Source: Opeltia flavorubescens
Taxonomy: Eukaryota; Ascomycota; Lecanoromycetes; Teloschistales; Teloschistaceae
Length of the DNA stretch: 64,000 nucleotides
Direction: 5' to 3'
NCBI GenBank assembly: GCA_000442125.1
Contig: KE546965.1
Span: 2,666,001-2,730,000 of the forward strand
Position numbers and translations under genes: made by a program. The notes under the pieces are model-generated. The model did no database searches. It had not been told where the DNA came from and worked only from the letters and a program-made list of their open reading frames with translations. Position 1 is the stretch's first letter, and each line of letters begins with the position of its first letter. Below, one piece after another: positions 1 to 13,320 of the stretch.

Positions 1-3000
1 GATCGAGATTTCCGAGACCCTAGAGACGCACGAGGTGGGAGAGACGACCGTGGCTGGGGCCGGAGGGGTTCACCACCACCGCGGGGTCGTACGAGGTCTC
101 CACAGCGCGATTATGGTTGGGAACCTAGGGATATTGCTACGAGGGATCTAGATCGCGACCGATCCCGACGAGAAGCATATGCAGAAACTACTCACCAGTC
201 CGGATATCGAGGTCGTGGATCTTACCGAGGCCGAGGCCGTGGGGATTGGGACTATGCGCATAGAGGTAGAGGAAGTCATGGTGATGAACGAGAAGGCTTT
301 CGTGCCAGAGGCCGCTCACAAGATCGGGGCTGGGATAGAGATCTGCGGGATGACCGGGAACGGGATCGAGACCGAGAACAAGACCAAGAGCCTTTGAGAC
401 ATGATGATGCGTATAGACGTCATTGGGAAGACAAGGACCGCGATGTTGATAAGTATAGACGAGAGCCTCCATATCGACCGGATTCTAGAAATTCCTCCGC
501 CACGAACCCTTCAACACCTCTTTCTGCGACTGGACCTCCATCCAATCTACTGAGCTTGGATCGTGCAAGCCATGCCTACAGAGGTCCGGGTTCAGACTCC
601 AGCCGTAGATCTTCCGGTCCAAACTCTACAACCAATTATCCAACGCTTAACCAACGCGCTGATGTGCCCTCATCACGTTCCGATAGAGATCGTTATAACC
701 AACAGCCGCCGCAACCACCCTCTTCTCCGCCGCAAGCTCCACAAGTACCTGCGTTTGGATCCATAACGTACAAACCACCAGCAACAACCGAGCGAGCGGC
801 TACCGCAACCATCAAGGGAAACACTGGGAATGTTGCGGTGGAGCAGGCCTCACAAACGGCTCGCGAAGTTTTACGACAACCACCTTCAGCACCGAAGGCT
901 CAGCTAGCGAGCCATGCTCCTCCTACCGCTCCGAAAGCCGAGCAGCAATCTGAAAAACATGGAGGAGTCAACGAAGTCAGCCCTCATATTAGCCGAATGT
1001 CGGGCGTTGACAAACCATCCAGTGGCTCAAACCTTGCTATTACGACGGCTCCAAGTGGACCCAAATCTTTGCCAACGGATTCAAGGTCCAGTTTCCAGAC
1101 GCCAATCCAAGCACGACGATCTTCAGAATACGTTCCTCAAAAGCTCCCTGAGTCGCCCTCTAGCCCTCAAGCTATTAGCGGTTCACCTTCGTTACATATG
1201 GTTCATCCCTCTCGTAGAGAAGTCATAGAAGAATCAGGTCGCCCAGAAGCTGTATTTTCGCATGCGAACAGACCGACCCACCGGGAAATATCGATTCCAG
1301 GCCAGCCATCGCCTGCCAAAGTTCCTACAGGACCTCGTGCGGAGCGAGCTGCTACTTCTACTCGACAAGGTCCCCCACCAGGCCCAAGGGCATTTTCTAA
1401 CAGACCCTTGAACCCTCCGTGGGGCCGTGGTCAGAGCAATCTGACTTGGGTACGGCCTGGACTTTCCCATGGCTCTGTACAACAGCCTCCTCGTGGGCCA
1501 TCGATCATGAACACCGTACCTACAAAGCGGGACAATGTTGGAGAGGAAAAGCTCAAAACTCCTTTACCTGAGGTCGACGATCGGGATCCTTTCGAATCGT
1601 CTTGGCGTCAAGGTGGTGCCTCTTTAAAGGCCGCTCTGGATGCAGCCAAAGCCGAAGGTGGACGGTTGGATCTAGGGACCAGCAATCGACATCCGGCAAC
1701 GACCAGCGAAACTTCAATCGACGAAAAGAGCGAAGCCCCTACTAAGAATGCAACTCCCCGAATTTCATCTTCTGAAAACTTATCACAAGGCAGAACAAAG
1801 GAAGGAGCAGAAGATACGTCTATGGATCTTGACGATGACGATTATGAAGTCGCTGAGCGCAACTTTAGCCGTGAGATGCAAATGCTGGAGGCCAGGCGGC
1901 CGCCACCACTTCTCCGTCATCTTGAGCTTTTATCATTAGTTGAAGAGTGTGATGCTTTAGCCAGCGCAGGGGAAGACCTCGCCAACGGCTACGTTCCCCG
2001 GATCGCCGTGGAGAGCTTACCTACTCAAATGCCATCCTTGGGTCTTCCCTCACCGAAGGCAGAAGAATCCGAGAAGATTGACATGAACACCAACATCCCA
2101 TATGATCTTCATCGACCTTCAACTCGCCAACAAACGCCTCCGATAGAGAGTCTTCCCTTCCTAGGTTCTGGTCCACCAACGCCTTTTTCACAGATTGATG
2201 ATGCACAGCAAGATACTTCACTGCAAGAGCTCATTAAATGCCGCATCGAAGACGATCTGACAACCCAATGTGAACAACTCGATAGTGAATCCAAGCAGAT
2301 AAAGGCTTACTTCGCAACCTGCTTTCGATCATGGCGACTGAAGAACTTGGTATTGGAGGAGCAAGAGAAAGCAAGAAACGACGCCGCGCCTCCACCGACA
2401 CCAGAAGACACTGTATCCATCATAGGATCGGCGGTTCCATCAATATCAGGTAAAAACAATCGTGTGATACGAAACACTAGTGACCTCCAGATGGAAACCG
2501 CGTTAAAACTTTCCGAGCAGACTGCAGCTGAGGAGGCGGAGAAACGAGCTCACCATCAGGCGGGTGATAAGGGACCAAATCTTGACAAGGAGGCAATTGT
2601 ACCAGATATGCTCAGTGGGAAGGACATGACCGCTTTTCTTTTCAATGACAGGAACAATTTACTCGCAAGTCATACCGTACTAGAAGCCCTTGCCTTTGTC
2701 CCGAAGAAAGATGACTTTTCTGCTGAGGAGCACGACAAATTTGTTGAGCATTACATACTAAATCCAAAACGATGGGGAACTATTGCCGAGCTGATACCTG
2801 GCCGAACATATCAAGACTGCGTCCAACACTACTATCTTACTAAGGGGACTTGTGCGTATAAAGAAAAGGAGAAGGCGTTCTTGAGAATCAAGAAAGGGCG
2901 ACGAGGACCTCGTGGGCAACCAGGTCGCGCCAAATCGAGCAATCTGATTCCATTGTACGACGGAAACCCAGAAAATGACCCTGGTGCCACTGCTGTGACA

Positions 3001-5836
3001 GAGACTGGCCGCCCGAAACGGACCGCTGCTCCAGTCTTCGGCGCTAGCGGCGATATTGAACCTGCCGCGCCGGCATCGACGCCTTTGAGGCACAACTCGT
3101 CACGTGCAAAAGCCGATACGAACGGAGAGCCTAGTGCTGAAAAACCAAGACAAAAGGGGAGAGCAACGCTAAGAGGTGGTGGTGCAAGGAAAGGACGGGC
3201 GCCTCTTCTGGCCGCAGCGCCAGGTCCGTCTCCTCCAAAAGGTGACAAAGAGCTGGGAAGAGGGAGAAGCCGAGAGCCAAAAGTTGAGATCGAGCAAGGA
3301 CCTGAAGATCTTGAAGGTGCGCAACTACTTGCTGGCCTACACAACAGCCACATCTCAAACATGCAAGTAGACCAGCAACCGTCAGCCGAGAATTGGATGA
3401 AGAGACAGGCCGTGCCAATCAGTACGGCGGCAAACGGGCCCCCCAAACCACAACAGCCAGTCTTTGATCCCCAATTCCAACCACACGAACAGCGGGGTGG
3501 GCAGTCTATCACCTCCAGCTATTGGTCAGTTCCAGAGCATACAGACTTTCAGAATCTTCTGGCCTATTTTGGCACAAATTGGCAGGCTATTGCCGACACG
3601 ATGAAGACCAAATCTGTAACTATGGTAAAGTCACCACATTTTCCGACAGTGGGAAATCTTCACAGCTAACTCTTTAATCCAACAGGTACGGAACTACTAC
3701 AATCGGGAGTCTCAGAAGGAAAGCGGTGATTTCTTCAAATCGATCGCTCACGTTGCTGATGAAAAGATCAAACGTGGAGAAGACATGGGACCACTACCAC
3801 CGCCCACAGTGCAGACCAAGCGGCGGAATGAAAATACGCCTCAAATCACCGCTCAGCGAACACTGGCACCCAGTATTGAACACGTCGATCATGACTCGGA
3901 AGCGGCCCAGACGCAGCCAGCGAAGCCCGTACAGCTATCGTCTCCGCAAGTTCCAGTATCACAGGCAAGATACCCTGTACTAGCTCAAGCCGAAGCCGCT
4001 CCTGTTCCCGTTTTCTCTCAGTCATCGTCCCAGGGCTCAGTTAATAGTACTTCTCGGCCGCAACAGTCTTCCCAGCCGCGTGGTTCACAACTACAAGGGC
4101 CTCGATCGGGCTTCTTCTCATCAGCCGACGACAGACCACGGCCGCTACTGCAAGCCCAGCCTTCGGCTGATGCTCAGAAACATCACCAGCAGCAGAGACA
4201 GGTTCATCAGGAGAACGAGGGCCACCGGATTCGTCCACATGAAACGCAGAGTCACACAGAAGCATTGAAGAGACAACAGAAGCAAGACTTCCTCGACAAG
4301 CTGGAGCAGCAACATCATATCAGGCATGCCGAGCAAGCTGCACCGCAGCAGCCAATTAAACATCCTTCCCGTCACACGGAGCAAACTCAGGCCATTGCAC
4401 ACCCGCAACCTCCTATTCGTAGCCAATCCACAGCCAATTCGCAGCCGTTCTATCCACCTAGCCAGCACGTGTCATCTCAAGTCCGGATTGCGCCTTCACA
4501 GCCGCCTGAGCTTGAGCCCAGGCCTCGATTTAGTAGTCAGCCTCAGCAGGTTCCGCTTGATATTCCCAAGCAAGAGCCTCCCACAGCATTGAGACGGCTA
4601 GATCCTAACGTGCAAGACCAAGGTCGGCATTCAACGATCCATTCACCCTCGACTGGGAGATTGCCTTTAGCTACTCAATCGCTAGCTGAACACACACGTC
4701 CGAGCCCGATATCAGGAAAACCCCCTCAACCAGCTCCAAAGCCTGCCCCAGCGCAAGCAAAGAGATCCAACATCATGTCGATTCTAAACGATGAGCCAAG
4801 TGAACCAGCTCCTCCTCGAAGACGGCCTGAAGACGGTTTCCCTACTCCTTCTCAAACGCCCCAACAAGCATCTATCCCTCTGGTTCAAGCCTATCAAGCG
4901 CCGAATCAGCCACCTCGACAAGCTCCTGCACAAGATCCGGGCATGGACAAACAATTCCATCATGTACAGTCACAACATCGAATGTCTACGAGCCAATCCA
5001 ACATATCGCAACATCAGCAGCAATGGGAGGGACCCAACAAGTGGGCTGCTGCCGCCGTGCAAACGCGACAACATGAACGAGACGTTGCAGCTACCGTGCA
5101 ACGCATGGAGCAAGAGAGAGCAAGTGTTAATGCCATACTCGCCAAATCTCCTCATTCGCAGCCTCTGTGGGCCCAGCAACTGCTCCGGGGCCCCAGCCGA
5201 CTGAATGAACAGGGCCACGCTTCCAGCCCGCCACCTGCTTCAAGCTCTCATTCAAGGACGTCATCATATACGGGTGGATTACCACAGCAGCAGATGCAAT
5301 CGCAAAATCCTAAACAAAGCTCACAGCCACAATTACAAGCGGCGCCCAACCTGCAACCGTCGCCATACGCAAGTATCCAGCCGCATCAGCCGGCGCAAGG
5401 CCATCCGCATCAACAAGTGGCGCATTCGCAACAGCAGGCGCGACTGCACCAGGAGCAGATGCAACGCCAATTGGAGGAGCAACGACAACAACAGGAAATG
5501 CAGCGACGAGCCAGACAAGAAGCCTTGCTGCAGCAGGAAGCGGCGCACCAGCAATATCAACAACAGCAACGAGCACCAGAGGCACCTCGTCGACTGAATG
5601 AGTCGTCCGACCCGTCGCGGCCCAGAGAAGCGGGATATGGAGAGTCAGAGAGACGTCAGGAGCGCTTGATGCAATACCAGGTCACACTGATGCGGCAGGA
5701 GCAGGAGCGGAGACAGGAACAGACACGGCGGGAGCAAGGACGGGTTTACACTCCACCGATTTATCAAAGCCATGGATATGCACCTCCTCCACCTCCACCA
5801 GCTCAACAGCAGCGTGGTCAAGGGCCTGGAAGATAG
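1..5836 (+). CDS. Snt1-like SANT-domain corepressor subunit (5' end outside window)
   Basis: The frame is open from base 1, so the start lies to the left. Exons are 1-3624 and 3686-5836. The 61 nt phase-0 intron at 3625-3685 has a GTAAAG donor, a GCTAAC branch site and a CAG acceptor. The visible part is about 1924 residues. The first 130 residues are Arg/Asp/Gly-rich. A first SANT domain lies near residues 887-950 (frame W-G-T-I-A-E-L then C-V-Q-H-Y-Y). A second near 1172-1225 (W-S-V-P-E then W-Q-A-I-A and V-R-N-Y-Y-N) is split by the intron. The rest is Pro/Gln/Ser-rich and ends in a Gln/Arg coiled-coil-like stretch before a proline run. Paired SANT domains in a long disordered protein are the hallmark of yeast Snt1 and animal NCoR/SMRT; Snt1 is a subunit of the Set3 histone deacetylase complex. 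The family call is firm; the complex assignment is inference. Confidence 0.85.
3625..3685 (+). other. Intron inside the second SANT domain
   Basis: GT-AG intron of 61 nt, phase 0. Reading through it would end the protein inside the SANT repeat, while removal joins V-T-M to V-R-N-Y-Y-N, the expected third-helix sequence. This is the strongest support for the model. Confidence 0.85.
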
Positions 5837-7696
5837 AACAAGGATGGAGTGCACAGTGGGAGCATGGAGCAGCGCCAGAATATCCTCACATTTTCACATC
5901 ATGTGTCGATGAAGAATGATTGAGGATAGAGATATGGTAATGATTGCATGACGTCTTCATAAGGATGTCCGATTCGTACATGCGGGAAGCGTTGTAACGC
6001 GTCTCATTGCGAGAATTATTAAGATTTATGTACATAAGATTTTTGTTTCATTCAATGCCGAGCCAGACATCTGCCTCGTTCTTCAACGATGGCAATGGTC
6101 CGTACTTGCTTGGTTTTCATTTCGGCGTTTGAAGCAGTAGCCGTGCTTGAAGTCACATGACCGAAAGTGTATGCGCCCGTGGTCCCGATTGTGTCGGCGG
6201 ATGGCGGGTGCTCCGATGGGCGAACCTCCGTGTTGGGATGGAAAACAGTCTGCCAATCACGAGGTTCTAGGTCGCTCATTACGGGCTCGCTAGGNTATGC
6301 ACCCCAAGTCTTGAGGCACTTGATGAAGACAATGCTCTCACATTGCAGCCAATGATGGACGGACTTGACACGGGTACTAAGACTCTATGCTGCAGAAGGT
6401 CAGATGGACTTGAAAGTCTGACGACTTGCGATTACTAGTCGAGGGTTTTCCAGTCATGTACATGTACTGTCCGTGCCTTTTCGAGGGCATCTCGATACCC
6501 CTTTGGGCGACATGCATCCAGAGGAAAAGAGGGGCTCGCAGGATGATGGATGGATTGGTAGAGGTCATGGCGGAGAATTTTTGTACTTCTGCTGCAACGG
6601 TTAGCTATTCTTCATCGGTCTTTTGTCCGACGCCACTTGAGCATGGACCCGTTTTTTGTATGTTTTCTACGAAATTTCTACGAGGTACAATGAGTTGAAG
6701 ATGCTACAAAACAGACAGCTTTGAGATGGACTAAGGTAGGCGTAAAGGAGGGGGCAAAGGAAGCTAGTGAGATTCTGTCACAGGAAATCTCCCGGCCCCT
6801 AAAAGGCAGCTCCCGCATCATCGCACATGGAGACCAGGGTTCGGTTGGGAGCTACCAAGATTATTGAGGGAAATTGGACATGAAGAGCTTTCCTCTTAGA
6901 GTATTCGTACAGCAGGAGCTACGCAGATCGGAAGCCGGGCGCAACACTCCGAATGGTCCAGCATTTCGTAATTCTGCCATCGCAGCTGACTCTGGTCCAC
7001 GTGTGTCAGAGGCCAATCATGGGGAGCGCAAGTAGGTTGAGTACTCTGTATGGCCTGTGGCATCAGTGGGGAATCGAGTCCATCTTAGGTACTAAACAAA
7101 ATAAACAGCTCAAAGCCAACCGTTCCTTCTCCACCACCTGATGATGGATCCGCGAAAAGAACCTTGTAGATGGTTTAAACTTCTGTGCCAGAGGCAGATT
7201 GAGAGCATCCCTTTCTTTGCCCTTTCCTAATTTCTTTGCTCTAAAATCCAAATGAAATTTGATACGACGCCAGACCAAACCCAATTATGCCTAGCGGGAT
7301 GCACTAAGGCAACCTTGAATCTCGGTCATCTTTTCGAAGCTCCTGCTGCTTCCTGCTGCTCTTCACCTCAGCTCTAACACTTCTACATCTGCTCCAACTT
7401 CATCCGCTTTCTTCATTTGGTCATGTTTATTGTCGCATCAGGCTGCACAACAGCCGATCTTCGTTAACAGCTGCTCTTGAGCCATCGCCCTGCCCTGTTC
7501 TCGCTGACCATCTGACACCTTGCACCGCCTAGCTTCCATCCCATACTCGGAGCACAGAGACCTTACAGATCCTTCTCCTCAGACATCTCTTGTCTTTGCG
7601 CAGAATACATTGTCATTAATAGAAAAGATCCAGATAGTGCCATTTTGGACTGTTGGAAAGCTCTCCACTCGTTAATTCTATGACCCTGACGTCGTC
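5837..7696. other. Intergenic region: 3' flank of the Snt1-like gene and start of the RRM-gene leader
   Basis: No reading frame here has plausible composition or splice signals. One ambiguous base lies at 6295. From about 7300 the plus strand becomes rich in C and T, as expected of a promoter-proximal region and 5' leader of the gene starting at 7984. Confidence 0.6.
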
Positions 7697-7768
7697 ACGA
7701 TCCACGATCACATCACATCACAACTTACGATCACCTTTAACGATCACCATTATTCACGATCTACGATC
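7697..7768 (+). repeat. Cluster of six ACGATC hexamers in the leader of the RRM gene
   Basis: ACGATC starts at 7697, 7704, 7727, 7740, 7756 and 7763, six copies in 72 bp and about 220-290 bp upstream of the start codon. Spacing is irregular (7, 23, 13, 16 and 7 bp), so this is not a simple tandem microsatellite. It may be a transcription-factor array or a repeated RNA element in the 5' UTR; I know of no named factor that fits. Confidence 0.6.
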
Positions 7769-7983
7769 TACGACTATCAAAGACACTTTCTTCACATAAT
7801 ACCAGAGCTGCCAAACATCCTCCACCCTGCAGTCCTCAGGCTAATAATATTACTTCCTACCACTGCCGCTTCGCCTTCACCTTTCCCTTCGATTCACTCT
7901 GCAACAGCCCCACACGTTCAGCAGATCTATGACCTCCGCTCGTCAAAGTCATCATCGACAGCAACACGTACAATATTTCCAAT

Positions 7984-9938
7984 ATGAACAACCACCAAAA
8001 TCCACCTGATATGTACTACAACCAGTCCTCCGGACGCTCACCAGACCTCCAGCGTCATCCACAGCAAACGCTGCATCGACAACCATCCCGTCAATTTGAT
8101 GCATACGGTTCCATGCAGACCAACATTTACCAACCTGAAGATTCGGCTCCGCGCTATGATGGCAATCGTTTCGACCGAATCAACCCGACGATGCAAGGGG
8201 GCGCCTATGGCTATGACATGCCAAGCGCTCACACCTGGAATCCCACTGCCTTCGGGCCTACAAATGGTTTCCCTAATTTTGGAGCCAATACGAGAATGAA
8301 AACTATGCCTCGTGGCCGAAGTGCCCTACCTCCAGTGAGTTCACTAATGGCTGTAACTGCAGAAGCAGATCCAACTAAGATGTATCTAGACCTGGCTCGA
8401 TCAACAGCAAATGCACAACGGTGGGACGTATGGCGGCCTTGGCCCTTCACCCCTCGGCATGTCGCAGATTCGTCCTGATCAATTTGGCGATCAGGATGAA
8501 GAGCTTATACCTACCGCAATCGTGATCAAAAATATCCCCTTTGCTGTGAAGAAGGAACAGCTGGTCGAGCTGATGACGCAGATGAATCTTCCTCTTCCAT
8601 ATGCCTTCAATTATCACTTTGACAATGGTGTCTTCCGTGGACTAGCTTTCGCCAACTTTACCTCTGCCGATGAAACAGCCGCCGTAATCGAGCATCTCAA
8701 TCATTTTGAGCTTCAAGGCCGAAAACTTCGAGTTGAATACAAGAAAATGCTTCCTTTGCAAGAGCGCGAACGGATCGAGCGCGAAAAGAGAGAGCGACGA
8801 GGCCAGCTGGAGGAGCAGCATCGGCCTTTGGGCGCTTCTCAACTCCACAATCAACCATCCATGTCCTCCATGTCTTCGCATGTACCCACCAATTCCCCTT
8901 CGCCCCTTTCAGCTCGGAATGAGAAGCCAGGTAAATTACCTTCCACCCCCGCATCATATTACTTCGCTAACTCTCGTTTCTCAAGATGTAGACCTCAATG
9001 ATCCACAGACTCTTCGCTGGTACTCAGATATGCTCCTTTTCAAGGATGACATGCAACGCGAGGCGCTCTTCTTCCCGCCCGAACTGCCACCGAATGCTCG
9101 ACGAGTTGTCCATACACTCGCACATCACATGGGATTGGATCATATTTCTCGTGGCACGGGTGATCAACGACAGGTCATGGTGACTCGACAGAATTACAAC
9201 AACATCAGCCCGCCTATGCCCCGAGGCTCATCCGTCCATGCCGATCCTGATCGTCATGGCTTGAATCGAGCAGCTACCATGGACTTCAACGAAGCTCGTG
9301 GTGTTGGACCGGGCATGTACAATACTCTTCGGGGTCAACAATCTACTGGGTTCTTAGGCATCCCTGATTCGCCTGGTGGATTCGGCGCTCAGAGTAAAGT
9401 TCGTGCTGCCAAATCCTTTGCAGATCTACGATCATTCTCGCCATCTCCAGTGCCCTCGACGGCAAGCTTTCCGGCTCTTTTGCAGTCCAACGTTGCGAGA
9501 TTTCAAGAGCAGCAAGCCAATTATGGTACAGGCAGCGCGGCGTCAACCACCCCGACTTTGACACCCACTGCATCTGCTCAGGCTCTCAACCAACATCGTA
9601 GCGATGACATGCTTGCGAACGGGTTTGGTGGATTGAACCTGAATGGTGGCAACTTGGCCCCCAACGGTGGTAGTCCTCGCCGTCTGCGAGGCATGTTCCC
9701 ATGGGATCAGGACAATCAAGCAAATACTGCAGGAGCAATTGGCAGCAACCGCTCATTCAGCAATAACCACGCCTACGATGAGCAATCTCGTGAACGCGGC
9801 ACTGGTCTGCCTGTACGCCAGCCCCGTGGACCTGCAGTCGAACGTGGATCTGGCTTCTCTCGCGGACGTCAGGGTGAACATCATTCTCGCGGGAGTGACG
9901 AGTTGAGACAAAACAATGTTGAGATCATTGTAGAGTGA
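7984..9938 (+). CDS. RRM plus R3H-like RNA-binding protein of the Pin4/Cip2 type
   Basis: Exons are 7984-8334, 8390-8930 and 8986-9938, giving 614 residues. Both introns are 55 nt; the first is phase 0 and the second phase 1. An RRM follows residue 150 (RNP2-like A-I-V-I-K-N-I-P-F and RNP1-like R-G-L-A-F-A-N-F). A charged helix rich in Glu/Arg comes next. A segment after the second intron (D-P-Q-T-L-R-W-Y-S through R-R-V-V-H-T-L-A-H-H-M-G-L) resembles an R3H region. The C-terminus is disordered and ends in Arg/Gly motifs. This order matches budding yeast Pin4 and fission yeast Cip1/Cip2, which act in stress- and checkpoint-linked mRNA control. The start is the first ATG in a long C/T-rich leader. 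The family call is good; the exact role is inferred. Confidence 0.8.
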
Positions 9939-11317
9939 AAGAGGAGGATTTTGAATGGCGGACTGTCATGGTCATGACTGATGACGGGACGAATGTTACG
10001 ACGACGTAGACGAAGAAATGGGGCAACCCAGACTACTTGTACTGAGGATGGCTTATCGTGACGGTGGCTTCATTCCTCGATATCATACCCCTTTCTTTTT
10101 TTTATCATTTGCAGCATTTTTCTCAACTTTTCCTTGATGTGGAGTCGGTGGAGAACGAATTACAGACGGGAGTTGGATCAAGATTTGTCACGGTCCGAAG
10201 CCCTACATTACTATCATCCTTGTTGGTTGAGCTGTTTTGTTGTCTTTGGACACGATTATTCCGATTATCCTGACTACGGTCATTGTTGTCCGCTTACGAC
10301 TTGAGGCAAGCTACATTTTGTACCACACACAGCATTATACATACATACCAAGTTTCGGACATAAGAAGGATCGAATTTCATCAATCTGCGAGAATATGGT
10401 ATGGATTGCCCTTTTTTGATGGTGGAATATGTCAATCATCCTGGCGATCTGCTGATTTTTGAGAGGGGATGAGGACGGTGCGTTAACATCTTTTGTTTTT
10501 GAAGAGATGAGGGGGGAGAAGAATTATCACATAATAATACTTTTGCAAGAATGGAATATTGATAGATTGAGAATTGTAATCTGATTGTTTGAATATGCCT
10601 TTTTTCTTGATGGTGTTCTTTGACTGGTGATTTGCCATGCGTCCTCCGTAACGCAAGAGGGGGGGTTTTTTTTTTTCAACATGCAGAAAGAAGAATCGTA
10701 TAGATTCATGAGTCTAGATGGATGAATTATTCATATATTTATTGTATTTGAAATCTTCTATTTATGATTTTCGATGTTTATTTTCTCGTCCTTTTTGGGC
10801 ATTTGTTTGAGATTTTGTTTTGAGATGCAAATTCTTCTCTACTATCTCTACTCTCTCCCTACTCCTCTGCTTTCCCTGGCCCCTTCTTTTTCCCTCCCTA
10901 CTCTTCCCCGGCCCACCCGCCTCTCCCCCCTTCCTCCCTCAGCTCACCCTTTCCACCCGACCCACTTTATCCGGTTCGCCCGCCCACCCGACCAGAGTCT
11001 ATTAGTCTCCCTATTTTATAGCTGGGCGGTAATGATGGAGTGGTCTTTGGGAAGTATTTGAATCTTACTGTTGGTGTGGTACTGTGGTATGTAGACTGAG
11101 ATGTGAAGTACGCGTCACCTGCCTTTTTCTTCACTTTTGTTTTCCTATAGGAATGGCGAAGCCCAAGTATCGAGATGGGGGTTCTTTCTTGGATGCTTGA
11201 AAGAGACGTACGGTCACGTAGTTAGGGTGGCTTCATGAAGATTCTTGACCTGGTGGTGGTGTCGCCTCATTGGCAAAGATGGCGCTTTTAGGTCCTAATT
11301 TTCCAGTGGACTCGTGA
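9939..11317. other. Intergenic region between convergent genes
   Basis: No supported gene. It holds a G7-T11 run at about 10660-10677 and a strong pyrimidine tract on the plus strand at about 10835-11000. Flanking genes converge here, so both 3' ends probably lie in this stretch. Confidence 0.6.
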
Positions 11318-12662
11318 TTAGGAAATACCAGGGATATACCGAGTCCAGTCCACGGATATAAATACTTCAGGCGGGACTGCCCGTAAGCCTACAAAGACTT
11401 CTGCCATTAGATATAGACGGGTGAATGCGTAGCAAGGGATTATGATCCAGAGGGGAAGATCTTTGAAGACGGAACCGGGGGGAAGCCAAGAGAGGAGGAC
11501 GGCGATGGGCATGGAGAAGGCGATGTAGCCGAGCATGAGGCATACTGATATTTTCCACCTGTGATGATGGTCAATTTTAGGCTCTTGCCTTGACATGAAG
11601 TACGTACAAAAGAGATTCGACTTCAGTGGGGAATCTATTATTCCATGCTGCGAGGTGAACTCCATTGAAGAACCAGCCAGCAAGGACCAGGACGATATCG
11701 TTGATATTATCCCATTCCGCACTCTGGAATTCATTGACAGAAGACAAATACCAATATGCAACTCTCGTCTCCGCTTCGGTGCCCTGAACCATTTCGTGGA
11801 GATCTTTCGGAACCAAGTGATTCCCGCGTAAAATTGACATAGTCCGCATATCAGTGGATTTTTCAAACCAGTAAAAGTCCCACCCTTTACTATGCATCTC
11901 CTTCAGCGCAGGTCTATACCAACTCCCGCTTTTCTTCGCAAAGCATGTCGCTTCCGCCAACCGTCGGAGGTTCTCCCCTGATAAACTGGGAGTGGAGATT
12001 GTGGTGCTGGTTTCCAAATCGACGACTTTGTTCCACCAGAAGAAGTATGTTAGCCATGTACATCCTATGAATGGCAGGGTGCCGATTTCAAGCGTCGTTA
12101 GGGGAAGCGATTGCGCCACTCTAGCGAGACTGGAGATTAGGAATTGTGCGGATTGTAGACAGGCGAGGGCTTTGGCGAGTCTGCTTGCTTTACTCTTGTC
12201 TCGGATCTCCTTTTTCGTGATGGCGGGCATGGTGATTAGGCCTTCGACGGCCAGCCAGTGGAGCTGAGCTGTTCGGAAAGTATACTTTTGCCCCGTACTC
12301 TCATCGACGACTTTAAACCCTCCCATCTCCGCGTAGAAACCATGTTCGACAGTCCATTCGGGGACAAAGTGACGCATTTTCTCGATGCTGTTTTGTGCGT
12401 GACGCCATTGCGTGAATGAGATGGCCAAGATGCCCTCGGGGATGATGACTACGCATAAAGCCCACTTGAGCTTGTGCAGGTAGATGTGCCAGCTTTTCCA
12501 CTCTGGAGGGGGGATGTTGACGTGGAGGACTGTCCAGGTGTTGAGGACGATGACGACGAGACAGGACCAGACGATACCGAGGGTTCCACGGCCATTTGGC
12601 TCCTGGACGAAGCCTACGAAATGTTCGGTGAAGGTGATGTTTTCGTATGGTATGGTGTGCAT
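11318..12662 (-). CDS. Fungal multi-pass membrane protein of unknown function
   Basis: Two exons on the minus strand, 12662-11608 and 11558-11318, give 431 residues. The 49 nt intron uses GTACGT and CACAG in phase 2, joining L-L to W-K-I-S. Hydrophobic segments are seen near residues 29-48 (preceding T-W-T-V-L-H-V-N-I-P), 67-84, 195-220 and twice in exon 2. The T-W-T-x-x-H-x-N-x-P signature at the first helix is one I associate with a large fungal family lacking a defined role. It has no signal peptide and no recognised catalytic motif. It is divergent from the hydrolase gene at 13321, with 658 bp between starts. Confidence 0.75.
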
Positions 12663-13320
12663 TATTCAATGCTGCAGTATTGAAATGCGAAGGAAACAGA
12701 TTTGACGTGATAAGGCTATTGGTTTCATTCTTTGCCTATCACTTCGCTAATTGAACTGCAGTCGATGTATCGCAGTGCAGGAGTAGTCATTCGCTACAGC
12801 GTGAGAAATCCATGGAAGTCAAAACAGTGTTTGTCTAAGTCGAACGAATGTTGCGAGCGAGGCCAGCTCCTCGCAATTTGAATAACTCCATGTTGGAGCT
12901 AAAGATGGTTTGACATGCATGCAGCGATGCTACTCTACGAACCCGGAGGGTCAATGTCCACAGCCATTCGCCGTTGAGTGGAATATTAGCCAAATCCGAG
13001 CGTATCGCTGCGGCAAAGGCCTTCGTTTGGGGGCCAAAGCCGGCAGTCGGTTCTAACCTTGCCATGATGGGAAAAGCAGAACGTTCAGCCTCGACCAGAA
13101 AGCAATTTGGTTCCCAAACACAGCCTTCCAACGCCTAGCGTCTGCCTATTGCTGGCAGACGAGGAAGAATAGGCTACTAAACAAAGGCCAACACGCTAAG
13201 GAGAAGCTTTTGTGAGTACATGCGAATTGACACACAACCTCAATACATGGCATACGTACCAGGACCTTCACCATGTTATGATAATATTCCTTGTGTTATT
13301 TACAACACACAGTCTTTACA
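12663..13320. other. Divergent promoter region
   Basis: This 658 bp stretch separates two start codons on opposite strands. A 98-codon minus-strand frame at 12835-13131 has no supporting motif or splice context. I see no clear TATA element. Confidence 0.5.

Noticed and set aside
2832-3512. 226-codon minus-strand frame antisense to the Snt1-like gene
   Set aside because: It is the mirror of strongly coding sequence with SANT motifs on the plus strand.
5310-5585. Hydrophobic Val/Ala/Leu-rich minus-strand frames
   Set aside because: They are antisense to Gln/Arg-rich codons of the Snt1-like protein, which automatically give hydrophobic mirror frames.
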